Source: Paenibacillus sp. FSL A5-0031
GTDB lineage: Bacteria > Bacillota > Bacilli > Paenibacillales > Paenibacillaceae
Direction: 5' to 3'
DNA: 64,000 nucleotides
Assembly (NCBI RefSeq): GCF_001956295.1
Contig: NZ_MRTD01000007.1
Span: 62,001-126,000, forward strand
Shown: piece after piece, positions 10,701-18,131 of the stretch
Numbering within the stretch: position 1 is the first letter of the stretch
How the letters are laid out: each line of letters starts with the position of its first letter
Notes under the pieces: model-generated
What the model was told of the DNA's origin: nothing
Databases searched by the model: none
What the model saw: only the letters and a program-made list of their open reading frames with translations
Made by a program: the position numbers and the translations under genes

Positions 10701-11174
10701 GCAAGCAATACCCTTAATGTTACGACAAATGCGGCACCTGGCGGAGGAACCGGCACAGGAAATGGTTTGCTCGGGCAATATTTTGCTGGCGATTTTGGCA
10801 GTCTTGAGCTTGAGCGGGTAGATGCTGTTATCGACTTCGATTGGGGCGGAGATCGACCTACTGTAAATGTGCCGGGAGAGTGGTTCACGGCACGGTGGAC
10901 CGGCAAAGTTCAGCCTCAATACACCGAAACCTATACCTTTTATACCCATACGGACGATGGGGTTCGCTTCTGGGTAAATGGCCAGCAGTTGATTAACCAG
11001 TGGCAGTCGATGAACGGTGAGCTCAGCGCGACTATATCCTTAACAGCGGGAGTTAAATACGATATTAAGATGGAATATTTAGAAAATGGCGGGAACGCGC
11101 ATGCACGGTTGTCTTGGTCAAGCCCATCGCAAGCGAAGCAAATTGTTCCTAATGCACGGTTATTTTTAAACTGA
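7788..11174 (+). CDS. Secreted multidomain beta-helix protein with PKD, FN3, NPCBM-like and PA14 modules
   Basis: This 1128-residue exported protein has a signal peptide (LLGVSLSIALMLPF, cleavage probably after DAFA, residue ~32). A pectate-lyase-3-type beta-helix follows (residues ~33-455; VTAYGANGADGADDKTAFQN is the usual opening). Then come a PKD domain (~463-545), FN3 (~548-640), FN3 (~643-735), an NPCBM-like jelly roll (~739-878, WASATTGWGNVQKDKS, GIGTHAISEI), a third FN3 (~889-985) and a C-terminal PA14 domain (~992-1128, HTDDGVRFWVNGQ). It probably binds and modifies an extracellular plant or microbial polysaccharide. It has its own transcription unit, with start ATG 7788 behind GAGAGG. 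The three FN3 copies are close relatives with shared phrases such as NLASPS and AYSFTVKAKD, suggesting internal duplication. Confidence 0.85.
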   Translation: MTLKSMKAKLLGVSLSIALMLPFVPVPDAFAANLNVTAYGANGADGADDKTAFQNAINAAVSGDTVYIPAGTYYLSGTVTGKSGVHIKGESRDTTIIKSTSTGQERMFSFYNLSNVQISNLTLDGNSNNTILSAVVSEGGSNNKMSQLRVKDFTASAGFGPFALYAIGSPNIEISDNIITNIGVNSAWGGAVRAGWGSNGAQILNNTIHDTGRGGIFANDGCQYVVARGNNITGTGHHTEGLGIELHTDCDYSLIENNQVDHWISAVRSKYIAVRNNVVKATDGSVGNMGLEVMVEHGVTTGNLVDGGQQVGMQQSPGTGYQYWGYNTIQNIVMWGMQLQGEGTGQTEQYQYFYKNTFKDGPRDNPQAAYSGYGGNAVRIHGNSQNLTFDSNQIINNGRKGIEITTASGVDLLSFINNVITGNTGESIDQYPASAANLEWSGNTVSGNGTNTQLTSRGFSNPKPVANFTSPAAVQLGTPITFTNSSTDNGSISEHLWDFGEGVPSTTVSPTYTYQKAGTYRVTLVVWDNEGRASLKEQTVIVNAGPPDIQAPSAPTNLASPSKTDVSVNLTWSPSTDNVGVSGYEIYRGGTLAGTTTGAGSTTFSATGLSPSTAYSFTVKAKDAANNLSAASNTLNVTTNAPDTTAPTVPANLASPSHTDVSVSLTWSPSSDNVAVTGYEVYRGSVLAGTTAGVSSTSLTVTGLTPSTAYSFTVKAKDGAGNRSAASNAVNVTTNAPAVNTYISDLTWASATTGWGNVQKDKSNEQRTITLNGTTYAKGIGTHAISEITYNLNGGYYRFLSDVGVDDEVQAVNNGTVTFEVWTDGVKAYDSGVMNANTATRSIDLDVTGVNVLKLVVGDAGDGIGYDHADWANARLASASGGQNPNPGDTVSPSAPANLASPSKTDTSVNLTWSASTDNVGVTGYNIYNGSNLSGMTTGSNATSFTVTGLTASTAYSFTVKAKDAANNISVASNTLNVTTNAAPGGGTGTGNGLLGQYFAGDFGSLELERVDAVIDFDWGGDRPTVNVPGEWFTARWTGKVQPQYTETYTFYTHTDDGVRFWVNGQQLINQWQSMNGELSATISLTAGVKYDIKMEYLENGGNAHARLSWSSPSQAKQIVPNARLFLN

Positions 11175-11198
11175 GCAAAATGATTTCTAAAGCATGAG

Positions 11199-11246
11199 GA
11201 AAAGCCGTTGTATCGTTGCTGGATGCAACAACACAACGGCTTTTCA
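11199..11246. terminator. Bidirectional terminator between the beta-helix and terC genes
   Basis: AAAAGCCGTTGT pairs with ACAACGGCTTTT. A-tracts and T-tracts on both sides let it serve the two converging genes; its right arm touches the stop of the minus-strand terC gene. Confidence 0.85.
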
Positions 11247-11951
11247 ATGTTCTCCCTTAGTGGAATCGCTATTTAATTGTTCTGCCTTTTGTTTTTTGCC
11301 TTTATTGGTCAATAATCCAGCTGCGATTGTAAGAATAATGACTACGATAACAAAGGACCAGAAAAGGAGTTGATTCTCGAAAAATGCTTTAAACGATTTT
11401 TCATGTGTGATCATCTTCGCAGCGGTGTATGCAAGAACCGCTGACCCTAGATAAACGATCCAATTATAGCGATTGATTAGTTTGATGAATATCGTACTGC
11501 CCCATACAACGACTGGTACGCTGATGAGAAGCCCAAGAATAACGAGCAAAGTGTTCCCGTGGGCGGCGCCTGCAACTGCGATTACGTTGTCAAGTCCCAT
11601 TGCCGCATCGGCAATGATGATTGTACGTATCGACTGCCAAAGGGTATTGCCTGATTTGATGCCATCATGTGCATCATCCTGTACGAGAAGCTTGTATGCG
11701 ATCCATACGAGGAGAAGTCCTCCAACAAGATTAAGCCAAGGAACATTCAAAAGCTGAACAACAAGCAAGGTGGCAATGATTCGGATGGTAATTGCTCCAA
11801 CAGTTCCCCATATAACGGCTTTCTTTTGCTGTTCCTTAGGCAGGTTTCGTGCTGCCATCCCAATAACAATGGCGTTGTCACCGGCCAAAATAAGGTCGAT
11901 AAAAACGATGGTCAGCAGGGCGGAGAAAAACTCGACAGAGAATAGGTCCAT
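11244..11951 (-). CDS. TerC family membrane protein (probable metal exporter)
   Basis: A 235-residue integral membrane protein with about seven hydrophobic segments and the TerC signature twice: DLILAGDNAIVIGMA near residue 19 and DAAMGLDNVIAVAGAA in the second half. The paired acidic/Asn motifs are thought to bind metal. Bacillus members export Mn and help load metal onto secreted enzymes. The C-terminus is a short basic/charged tail. An AAGGTGG site lies before ATG 11951. It is divergent from a second TerC gene at 12091. Confidence 0.9.
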   Translation of the reverse strand: MDLFSVEFFSALLTIVFIDLILAGDNAIVIGMAARNLPKEQQKKAVIWGTVGAITIRIIATLLVVQLLNVPWLNLVGGLLLVWIAYKLLVQDDAHDGIKSGNTLWQSIRTIIIADAAMGLDNVIAVAGAAHGNTLLVILGLLISVPVVVWGSTIFIKLINRYNWIVYLGSAVLAYTAAKMITHEKSFKAFFENQLLFWSFVIVVIILTIAAGLLTNKGKKQKAEQLNSDSTKGEH

Positions 11952-12090
11952 AAGTCATTTCCACCTTCCATAAAAAGGAATATCTTGAAGTCTACAATAA
12001 ATACGCTGCGCAGTGAAGAGGGATTCAAAAATTTTTATGGACATATTCCTCACAGCTTGTTCATACAGCTGATTAGAGGGGGTATGTAAC

Positions 12091-12753
12091 TTGGACAGCC
12101 TTATTATATTTATCGAAATCGTCTTGATTAATGTATTGCTTAGCGGAGATAACGCCATTGTGATTGCAATGGCTAGCGGCCAACTGCCGCCAGAGCAGCG
12201 TAAACGGGCTGTATGGTGGGGTGCAATGGCTGCTGTAGGTTTAAGATGCGTGTTGACCGTCGTTGCGATTAAACTGCTTCAGGTGCCTTTTTTACAAGCC
12301 GTAGGAGCTTTGCTATTGTTCTACATAGCGGTTAAGCTGCTTGCAGAGGCAGGCGGCAATCAGGATATGCATACGGTTAAAAAAGCAAAAACGATTGGTC
12401 AAGCGATATGGACAATTGTCGTAGCCGATTTCATCATGAGTCTTGATAATGTTCTTGCTATTGCAGCGGTAGCAGATGGAGATATTGTACTTATTTTGCT
12501 CGGAATTGCACTCAGCATACCTATGATTATTTGGGGAAGCCAAATGCTGGGAACGCTCCTTCAGAAATTTCCTGCTCTTTCCTATATTGGGGCAGCTTTA
12601 CTCGCTTATGCGGCAGGTGGAATGCTAATGCATGACCCTGGCATGAATGATTTGCTGTTTCATGGGTCAAAAACGCTTGCTGAAGCCATTCCTTTGCTGT
12701 GTGTTCCGCTTGTCATTGTACTCGCAATTGTCAAAAAAAAGGCTGTTTTATAA
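12091..12753 (+). CDS. TerC family membrane protein (YjbE-like, probable metal exporter)
   Basis: A 220-residue multi-pass protein with both TerC motifs, NVLLSGDNAIVIAMASG near residue 14 and DFIMSLDNVLAIAAVADGD in the middle. It is a paralogue of the divergent neighbour at 11244-11951. The start is TTG 12091 behind AGAGGGGG with 7-nt spacing; no ATG fits. The pair shares a 139-bp intergenic region. I saw no clear yybP-ykoY manganese riboswitch there, although this family is often controlled by one. Confidence 0.88.
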   Translation: MDSLIIFIEIVLINVLLSGDNAIVIAMASGQLPPEQRKRAVWWGAMAAVGLRCVLTVVAIKLLQVPFLQAVGALLLFYIAVKLLAEAGGNQDMHTVKKAKTIGQAIWTIVVADFIMSLDNVLAIAAVADGDIVLILLGIALSIPMIIWGSQMLGTLLQKFPALSYIGAALLAYAAGGMLMHDPGMNDLLFHGSKTLAEAIPLLCVPLVIVLAIVKKKAVL

Positions 12754-12768
12754 GGATTATGACTCGCT

Positions 12769-12805
12769 CCGTTCACGCAAAATAATGCGGGACGGTTTTT
12801 TTTTT
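12769..12805 (+). terminator. Probable intrinsic terminator after the second terC gene
   Basis: An imperfect stem (CCGT..CGC with GCG..ACGG) is followed by ten T. The stem is weak but the T-tract is strong. Confidence 0.6.
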
Positions 12806-12921
12806 GTTAAGACCCTCGCAACGTACTGGTATTTTTGCCTCAGTTCCTATAAACTAATATAGATAAAAACTGTCGTCTTTCGTCAACATATGCGAAAGGC
12901 GCTGTAAGGAGCGGAACGCGA

Positions 12922-13404
12922 ATGCCTAATAACAAATATTCCGCTGGAATCATTTTGCTGTTAGCCGGGGTCGTTATTTTGTTGGGCAAGTTAGGTGTAT
13001 TCAGCTTTCTGGGCGCAATCTTCTGGCCGCTGCTCGTCTTAATTCCCGGCGTGCTTCTGCATGTTCTCTACTTCGGCAGATTAGTTCCGGCGGTCGTGCT
13101 CGTCCCAGGCGGAATGCTCGTCGTATATGCCCTGCTGTTTGTCGTTTGCAACCTTTTTGGATGGGATAGTATGAAATATTTGTGGCCGCTGTTTATCTTT
13201 GGAGTGGCAGCTGGTCTTTACGAATATTATTTGTTCGGTTCATCCAGACCGCGTGTTGTACTCACGGCATCGATTGCGCTTGCTGCCGCATCGGCTGTGT
13301 TTGTCATTCTTGTGCTTTTGTGGAGCTGGGGGATTTATGCGATTGCTGTTGCGTTAATTGCAGCAGGTGTTTGGATGATGCTAAGCAAACGCAAGCGTTG
13401 GTAA
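12922..13404 (+). CDS. Small integral membrane protein, LiaF-N-terminus-like
   Basis: A 160-residue hydrophobic protein with about five to six membrane segments. It begins YSAGIILLLAGVVILLGKLG, contains Trp/Pro turns (FWPLLVLIPG, YLWPLFIFG) and ends in a basic tail KRKRW. This pattern resembles the membrane part of LiaF/DUF5668-type proteins but lacks their soluble domain. An AAGGAG site precedes ATG 12922. It lies just upstream of typA with only 39 bp between. Function is unknown. Confidence 0.65.
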   Translation: MPNNKYSAGIILLLAGVVILLGKLGVFSFLGAIFWPLLVLIPGVLLHVLYFGRLVPAVVLVPGGMLVVYALLFVVCNLFGWDSMKYLWPLFIFGVAAGLYEYYLFGSSRPRVVLTASIALAAASAVFVILVLLWSWGIYAIAVALIAAGVWMMLSKRKRW

Positions 13405-13443
13405 AAGATTTAAATAAAAAACAATTGGAGTGGATTACAAGTT

Positions 13444-15285
13444 ATGCAAGCAAGAGAGAAATTACGGAATATCGCAATTATTGCCCACGTTGACCATGGT
13501 AAAACGACATTGGTTGACAAACTGCTACAACAATCAGGCACGTTCCGCGACCATGAAGCAGTGCAAGAGCGCGCAATGGACTCAAATGACATTGAGCGTG
13601 AACGCGGTATTACGATTTTGGCAAAAAACACAGCAATCAATTACAAAGACTACTTGATCAACATTGTTGATACGCCTGGACATGCTGACTTCGGCGGCGA
13701 AGTTGAGCGTATCATGAAAATGGTTGACGGCGTTCTTTTGGTTGTTGATGCATTTGAAGGCTGTATGCCGCAAACGAAATTCGTTTTGCGCAAAGCGCTT
13801 GAGTCAAACCAAACGCCAATCGTTGTCGTTAACAAAATTGACCGTCCAAATGCAAGACCTCAAGAAGTTGTAGACGAGGTTCTTGACCTGTTTATTGAAC
13901 TAGGTGCAAATGACGCTCAACTTGAGTTCCCAGTTGTTTATGCATCTGCATTGATGGGTACTTCAAGCCTTGACCCAGAAAAACAAGATGAGAACATGGA
14001 AGCACTTTACGAAACAATCGTAAGCAACATCCCGTCCCCAACTGAAGATACAGAACAGCCATTGCAATTCCTTGTAACTTTGCTTGATTACAACGAATAC
14101 CTTGGCCGTATTGCAATCGGTCGCGTTAACCGCGGCATGATTAAACAAGGACAATCCGTTGCTGTAATGACTCGTGAAGGCGGAGTTAAGCAAGCAAGAA
14201 TCGAGAAACTGTTTGGTTTCGTTGGTTTGAAACGTGTTGAGATCGAAGAAGCAGGAGCGGGCGATATCGTTGCAATTGCTGGTATTCGTGAAATCAACAT
14301 CGGAGAAACCATTGCAGATCCACAAAACCCAGAAGCGTTGCCGGTTCTAAAAATCGATGAGCCAACACTTCAAATGACTTTCCTCGTTAATAACAGCCCG
14401 TTTGCAGGCCGTGAAGGAAAATGGGTAACTTCCCGTAAACTTCGTGAGCGTCTATTCAAAGAGCTTGAGACAGACGTAGCACTTCGCGTTGACGAAACAG
14501 ACAGCCCGGATGCTTTTGTCGTTTCAGGTCGCGGTGAGCTTCACCTTGGTATTCTTATCGAGAACATGCGTCGTGAAGGTTTCGAGCTTCAAGTATCCAA
14601 ACCTGAAGTTATCATTAAGGAAATCGATGGTTCGAAAGTAGAGCCTTACGAGCGTCTTCTTATTGATTTGCCTGAAGAGAGCATGGGCGCAGTAATGGAG
14701 AGCCTAGGAACTCGTAAAGCGGAAATGATCAACATGATCAACAACGGCAACGGCCAGGTGCGTCTAGAGTTCAAAATCCCTGCTCGCGGCTTGATTGGCT
14801 ACCGTACACAATTTTTGACGTTGACACGCGGCTACGGCATTATGAACAACGCTTTTGACAGCTATGGACCTCTAGCTGGCGCTGGTGTAGGCGGCCGTCG
14901 TCAAGGCGTTCTTGTTGCAAGTGAAAATGGTGTATCGACATTCTACGGCATGATGGGCGTAGAGGATCGCGGTATTCAGTTCTTGGAGCCAGGTACAGAA
15001 ATTTATGAAGGTATGATCGTTGGCGAGCACACTCGCGAGAACGACATTATCGTAAACATCTGTAAAGTAAAACAACTGAACAACATTCGTTCAGCAGGTA
15101 AAGACGATACCGTAACATTGAAGAGCCCGCGTCTATTCTCACTTGAGCAAGCGCTTGAGTACTTGAATGATGATGAGTTCTGTGAAATTACACCGAAGAC
15201 GATCCGTCTTCGTAAGAAAATTTTGAACAAAAGCGAGCGCGAACGTGCGGACAAAAACCGTAAAAATGCGCAAGCAAGCGTGTAA
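13444..15285 (+). CDS. typA: Ribosome-associated translational GTPase TypA/BipA
   Basis: This 613-residue protein has all GTPase motifs near the N-terminus: AHVDHGKTT (P-loop), RGITI (switch I), [12 protein letters not shown] and [11 protein letters not shown]-like domains II, III and V and the BipA-specific C-terminal domain ([33 protein letters not shown]) follow. TypA binds the ribosome and aids assembly and stress growth. Its codon use is biased toward a preferred set relative to its neighbours, as expected for a well-expressed gene. It is followed by a terminator and ylaH, the same neighbour as in Bacillus. Confidence 0.97.
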   Translation: MQAREKLRNIAIIAHVDHGKTTLVDKLLQQSGTFRDHEAVQERAMDSNDIERERGITILAKNTAINYKDYLINIVDTPGHADFGGEVERIMKMVDGVLLVVDAFEGCMPQTKFVLRKALESNQTPIVVVNKIDRPNARPQEVVDEVLDLFIELGANDAQLEFPVVYASALMGTSSLDPEKQDENMEALYETIVSNIPSPTEDTEQPLQFLVTLLDYNEYLGRIAIGRVNRGMIKQGQSVAVMTREGGVKQARIEKLFGFVGLKRVEIEEAGAGDIVAIAGIREINIGETIADPQNPEALPVLKIDEPTLQMTFLVNNSPFAGREGKWVTSRKLRERLFKELETDVALRVDETDSPDAFVVSGRGELHLGILIENMRREGFELQVSKPEVIIKEIDGSKVEPYERLLIDLPEESMGAVMESLGTRKAEMINMINNGNGQVRLEFKIPARGLIGYRTQFLTLTRGYGIMNNAFDSYGPLAGAGVGGRRQGVLVASENGVSTFYGMMGVEDRGIQFLEPGTEIYEGMIVGEHTRENDIIVNICKVKQLNNIRSAGKDDTVTLKSPRLFSLEQALEYLNDDEFCEITPKTIRLRKKILNKSERERADKNRKNAQASV

Positions 15286-15302
15286 GATTAGCTTTCTAAA
15301 TG

Positions 15303-15340
15303 AACGTAAGGTTTTGCTCTGCAAAGCCTTACGTTTTCTT
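15303..15340 (+). terminator. Intrinsic terminator after typA
   Basis: A 15-bp stem (AACGTAAGGTTTTGC with its complement, one G-U) with a 3-nt loop and a T-rich tail. Its core resembles the hairpin repeats before murB and pgeF. Confidence 0.85.
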
Positions 15341-15346
15341 TAAAAT

Positions 15347-15388
15347 ATAAGTGGGATTATAAGTTGCTTAACTTATAATCCCACTTAT
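15347..15388. repeat. Perfect 19-bp inverted repeat with 4-nt loop
   Basis: The left arm at 15347-15365 and right arm at 15370-15388 are exact reverse complements, with loop GCTT. There is no long T-run, so it is not a standard terminator. It sits 7 bp after the typA terminator and 77 bp before ylaH. Confidence 0.85.
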
Positions 15389-15464
15389 ATTTCACAGTGT
15401 TATGCGTACTGTGCAACTAAAGCACGGCGAAAGCCGTTTACAATGAATGAGGGAGGAATACGAT

Positions 15465-15776
15465 ATGCAAGCATGGTTAAGCGATCATAAGCTAGTCTCT
15501 TATTTAATCATTCTGGGTTTTACGATATACATATTCAATAAAGTATTTCGTGCACAGCAGAAGCTTCCGTTATTTAAAGAAATTTTAGTGTATGCATTGA
15601 TTGCCTTCGGCTCTTTCGTTCTAATGATTTTGCAGGTGGACAAGCTGCCAATCATTCAATGTATGGGAGTAGCCGTTCTTATGATGCTAATGCTCCGTGG
15701 TCGTCAATTGTACGACAAATGGAAAGGCAACAAACCAAATGACAGTCAATCTCCAAATGCGGAATCCGGCAAATGA
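15465..15776 (+). CDS. ylaH: YlaH-like small membrane protein
   Basis: A 103-residue protein with three hydrophobic segments (SYLIILGFTIYIF, ILVYALIAFGSFVLMIL, MGVAVLMMLML) and a polar C-terminus (KGNKPNDSQS). It matches the YlaH family, which sits next to typA in Bacillus. ATG 15465 was chosen because GGGAGG precedes it at good spacing; an ATG at 15447 overlaps this site. The stop overlaps the next gene by 4 bp (ATGA), so they are translationally coupled. No biochemical function is known to me. Confidence 0.8.
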   Translation: MQAWLSDHKLVSYLIILGFTIYIFNKVFRAQQKLPLFKEILVYALIAFGSFVLMILQVDKLPIIQCMGVAVLMMLMLRGRQLYDKWKGNKPNDSQSPNAESGK

Positions 15777-16045
15777 AGTTCGAGGACGCACTATTCAACT
15801 GGCTTCAAATCAAGCTGGTTGCTGATGCTCGTCCCGATGACAATGCAGCATTTGAGACACTATCGTTTTTTGAGCAAATATTGACGGAGGATCATGGGTT
15901 GACGGAATTTGTAATAACGAAGACCGATGATACGATGATTCATGTGAAATACGAGAAGGATGGCCGTACCAAATTTCAGCTTTATCCTCGTGAGCTGGGT
16001 GAACAGCTCTTGACAGATATTGAATCCAATCCCAAATACAACTGA
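15773..16045 (+). CDS. Conserved hypothetical protein, 90 residues
   Basis: A small soluble acidic protein (ALFNWLQIKLVADARPDDNA, FELYPRE-like segment FQLYPRELGEQLL). No family recognised. Its ATG overlaps the ylaH stop by 4 bp and it runs to 17 bp before the LCP gene, so the three are probably one operon. Confidence 0.65.
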   Translation: MKFEDALFNWLQIKLVADARPDDNAAFETLSFFEQILTEDHGLTEFVITKTDDTMIHVKYEKDGRTKFQLYPRELGEQLLTDIESNPKYN

Positions 16046-16062
16046 ACTTGAAGGTGGATCAT

Positions 16063-17112
16063 ATGAGTAAAGGATCAACAGCATTACCACCAAGAACGGG
16101 CTCTCGTCCACCAGCAAAACCAAAAAAGCAGAAGCCGCGAAAAAAACGGTCGGCAATGAAAATCTTTTTCACATTGCTATTTTCAATACTTCTGATCGTA
16201 GCTGCGGGTTTAACTTATTTGGTCTTGCAAGCGGATAAAGCCATTGATGAAATTTCATCGCCAGTTGATGAAGAGGTTGTTATACCGCCTGGAGAAGCTG
16301 TAAATGAGAAGGCAGTTGCCATGCTTCTGATGGGGATCGATGCTCGTGCTCATGGAGGAGGTTTAAATACGGACGTTATGATGGTAGCTGTATTTAACCC
16401 GAATTCGAAGAGCGCTACTATCGTTACCATTCCTCGGGATACTAACATTGATATCGAAGGATATCGAGCTCGCAAAGCCAATAGCTTTTATGCTGATTTC
16501 TATATGAATGCGCTCAATAAGAAGAAATTAAGCAAAGAAGCAGCTTATGCGGATGCGAAGCAAGAAGTGCGCAACGTCATGAGTAAGCTGTTCGACATCG
16601 ACATTAAATACTCTGCGGTCATTAACTTTCAAGGTTTCGCTGATGTGGTTGATGCGCTTGGCGGCGTGTCAGTGGACGTTGATAAGCGTATGAAATACAA
16701 AGACTCTGCTGATGGTACAAATATCGATTTGGAACCAGGCGTTCAAACGCTAAGCGGTGAGAAAGCACTAGACTTTGTTCGTTACCGGAAATCAAATAAT
16801 GGAAAAAACATGTCAAGCGACTTTGAGCGCAACGCAAGACAAAGCCAAGTTATTGGAGCACTAACGGACAAGATGAAATCATTTGACGGCGTTACGAAGA
16901 TCGGGTCCGTCATGCAAGCCGTCGGCAAAAACTTGACGCTGGATATGCCTTCCAAAGAAATTAAAAATATGATGACTACTTATTTGGGTTTAAGCCGCAA
17001 TGATATTACATTCATCCCTCTTGAAGGAACTTGGAGAAGTCCTTATGTTTATATGGACGAAGAGAAGCTGAAGGAAGCTCGGGCTGCACTCCAAGCAAAA
17101 ATGGCTGAATAA
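16063..17112 (+). CDS. LytR-CpsA-Psr (LCP) family wall-polymer ligase
   Basis: A 349-residue type II membrane protein. A basic, Pro-rich cytoplasmic tail (PAKPKKQKPRKKR) comes before one membrane helix (residues ~35-55), then the LCP domain with LLMGIDAR, TDVMMVAVFNP, TIVTIPRDTNIDI and DFVRYRKSNNGKNMSSDFERNARQ. LCP enzymes move undecaprenyl-linked anionic polymers such as teichoic acids onto peptidoglycan outside the membrane. The Arg and Asp residues that bind the pyrophosphate lipid are present (PRD, RYR, DFERN). ATG 16063 follows AAGGTGG; a TTG at 16048 is in frame but lies before that site. Confidence 0.92.
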   Translation: MSKGSTALPPRTGSRPPAKPKKQKPRKKRSAMKIFFTLLFSILLIVAAGLTYLVLQADKAIDEISSPVDEEVVIPPGEAVNEKAVAMLLMGIDARAHGGGLNTDVMMVAVFNPNSKSATIVTIPRDTNIDIEGYRARKANSFYADFYMNALNKKKLSKEAAYADAKQEVRNVMSKLFDIDIKYSAVINFQGFADVVDALGGVSVDVDKRMKYKDSADGTNIDLEPGVQTLSGEKALDFVRYRKSNNGKNMSSDFERNARQSQVIGALTDKMKSFDGVTKIGSVMQAVGKNLTLDMPSKEIKNMMTTYLGLSRNDITFIPLEGTWRSPYVYMDEEKLKEARAALQAKMAE

Positions 17113-17193
17113 CCGTAGACTATAGCTAATATTATAGCTATAATAAATCTACAGAGGCCATTTTTGAAATCTGTTCAGAAGGAGGTCATGCGA

Positions 17194-17436
17194 ATGACCA
17201 ATACCGTATCCTTAGTATCCGAGCTACCGATCGAAGTTTTGCATAAGCAATCTATCGTTCTAATGCACAAGATTGATGCGGTTTCTGACGGACTGGCCTT
17301 GAACTTTTCTAGTGGGCTGAGTGCGAACGACGACGTCGCAAGCTTGTCCACTACCCTTGCGTGCGAGGAACCGAATATGAATATTGCTGCGAACACCTTT
17401 GTTGTACAGGTTCTTGCAGCTGTGAAGAAAGCCTAG
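17194..17436 (+). CDS. Small hypothetical protein, 80 residues
   Basis: The frame encodes TNTVSLVSELPIEVLHKQSI to the C-terminus VVQVLAAVKKA. No family is recognised and no membrane segment is obvious. AAGGAGG lies 8 nt before ATG 17194; ATG 17188 is too close to it. The stop codon lies inside the stem of the following terminator, which supports a genuine short transcription unit. Confidence 0.55.
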   Translation: MTNTVSLVSELPIEVLHKQSIVLMHKIDAVSDGLALNFSSGLSANDDVASLSTTLACEEPNMNIAANTFVVQVLAAVKKA

Positions 17437-17457
17437 TGATAGCTCACTAGGCTTTTT
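17429..17457 (+). terminator. Intrinsic terminator that contains the preceding stop codon
   Basis: AAGCCTAGTGA pairs perfectly with TCACTAGGCTT over loop TAGC and is followed by five T. The TAG stop of the gene at 17194 is part of the left arm. Confidence 0.88.
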
Positions 17458-17475
17458 GTGTCTTCAGGGATGCCT

Positions 17476-18012
17476 TTACAATTTCTTATTCATTTTGTGA
17501 GCTTGTTTTTCGAGTTCCTGAGGGATGACATCACGCGGCATTTGCGGAATTACCCTGCCGATAATATCGGCCATCTCCTCGGCAAAGCCTGATATCGGTT
17601 TGCCTCGTCTTATATCGGCGCCGATTTCATTGATTCGCTGGGACATATCGATATCCGCAGTCACTAGTGCATCTATACCATACGGATCTTTGCGGAATGC
17701 TTCGGCTACGGCATATTTGATTGTACCGACTCTAGAACGCTCCATCTTGGCGTCTACATCGATGCCAACAATTGCAGTATTCCCGAACACGACACAGTGC
17801 GCGTTCGTTACTCCGTCAATTCCTTTGGCCAACTGCTCCAGATGTACCGCAACCTGTTCCGAGTTTTTGATTTCTTTTTTCCTTGGCTCGGTTTGCTGCG
17901 TATGGACACGGCCATTATTTCGTGGAGAGGGTGATGTTTCATTTCGTGCGACGGTGCTGCAACCTGTCGCTACAATCGCAACAATGATCGCTGAAGCAAG
18001 CCATTTGTACAT
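17476..18012 (-). CDS. ylaJ: YhcN/YlaJ family sporulation lipoprotein
   Basis: A 178-residue lipoprotein with a signal peptide and lipobox (IVAIVATGC). A polar linker precedes a YhcN/YlaJ domain (VAVHLEQLAKGIDGVTNAHC, TAIVGIDVDA, IDALVTADIDMSQRI). Family members are found in spores or are made under sporulation control, and some take part in germination. ATG 18012 fits an AAGAGG site; a GTG nine bases upstream overlaps that site. Divergent from the PhoH gene, matching the ylaJ-ylaK pair of Bacillus. Confidence 0.85.
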   Translation of the reverse strand: MYKWLASAIIVAIVATGCSTVARNETSPSPRNNGRVHTQQTEPRKKEIKNSEQVAVHLEQLAKGIDGVTNAHCVVFGNTAIVGIDVDAKMERSRVGTIKYAVAEAFRKDPYGIDALVTADIDMSQRINEIGADIRRGKPISGFAEEMADIIGRVIPQMPRDVIPQELEKQAHKMNKKL

Positions 18013-18131
18013 GTTTGACACCTCTTTTTTCTCGATGAAAAGCTGATAGTCACCTGTCCGCCATAGTTTACCCGCAGCAGCGATATGCTATGTATGGCCT
18101 CTAATGAATATCCAACACCGGGAGGGTTCTC

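Noticed and set aside
17525..18046. 173-residue plus-strand frame
   Set aside because: Antisense to the YhcN/YlaJ lipoprotein gene; no ribosome-binding site.
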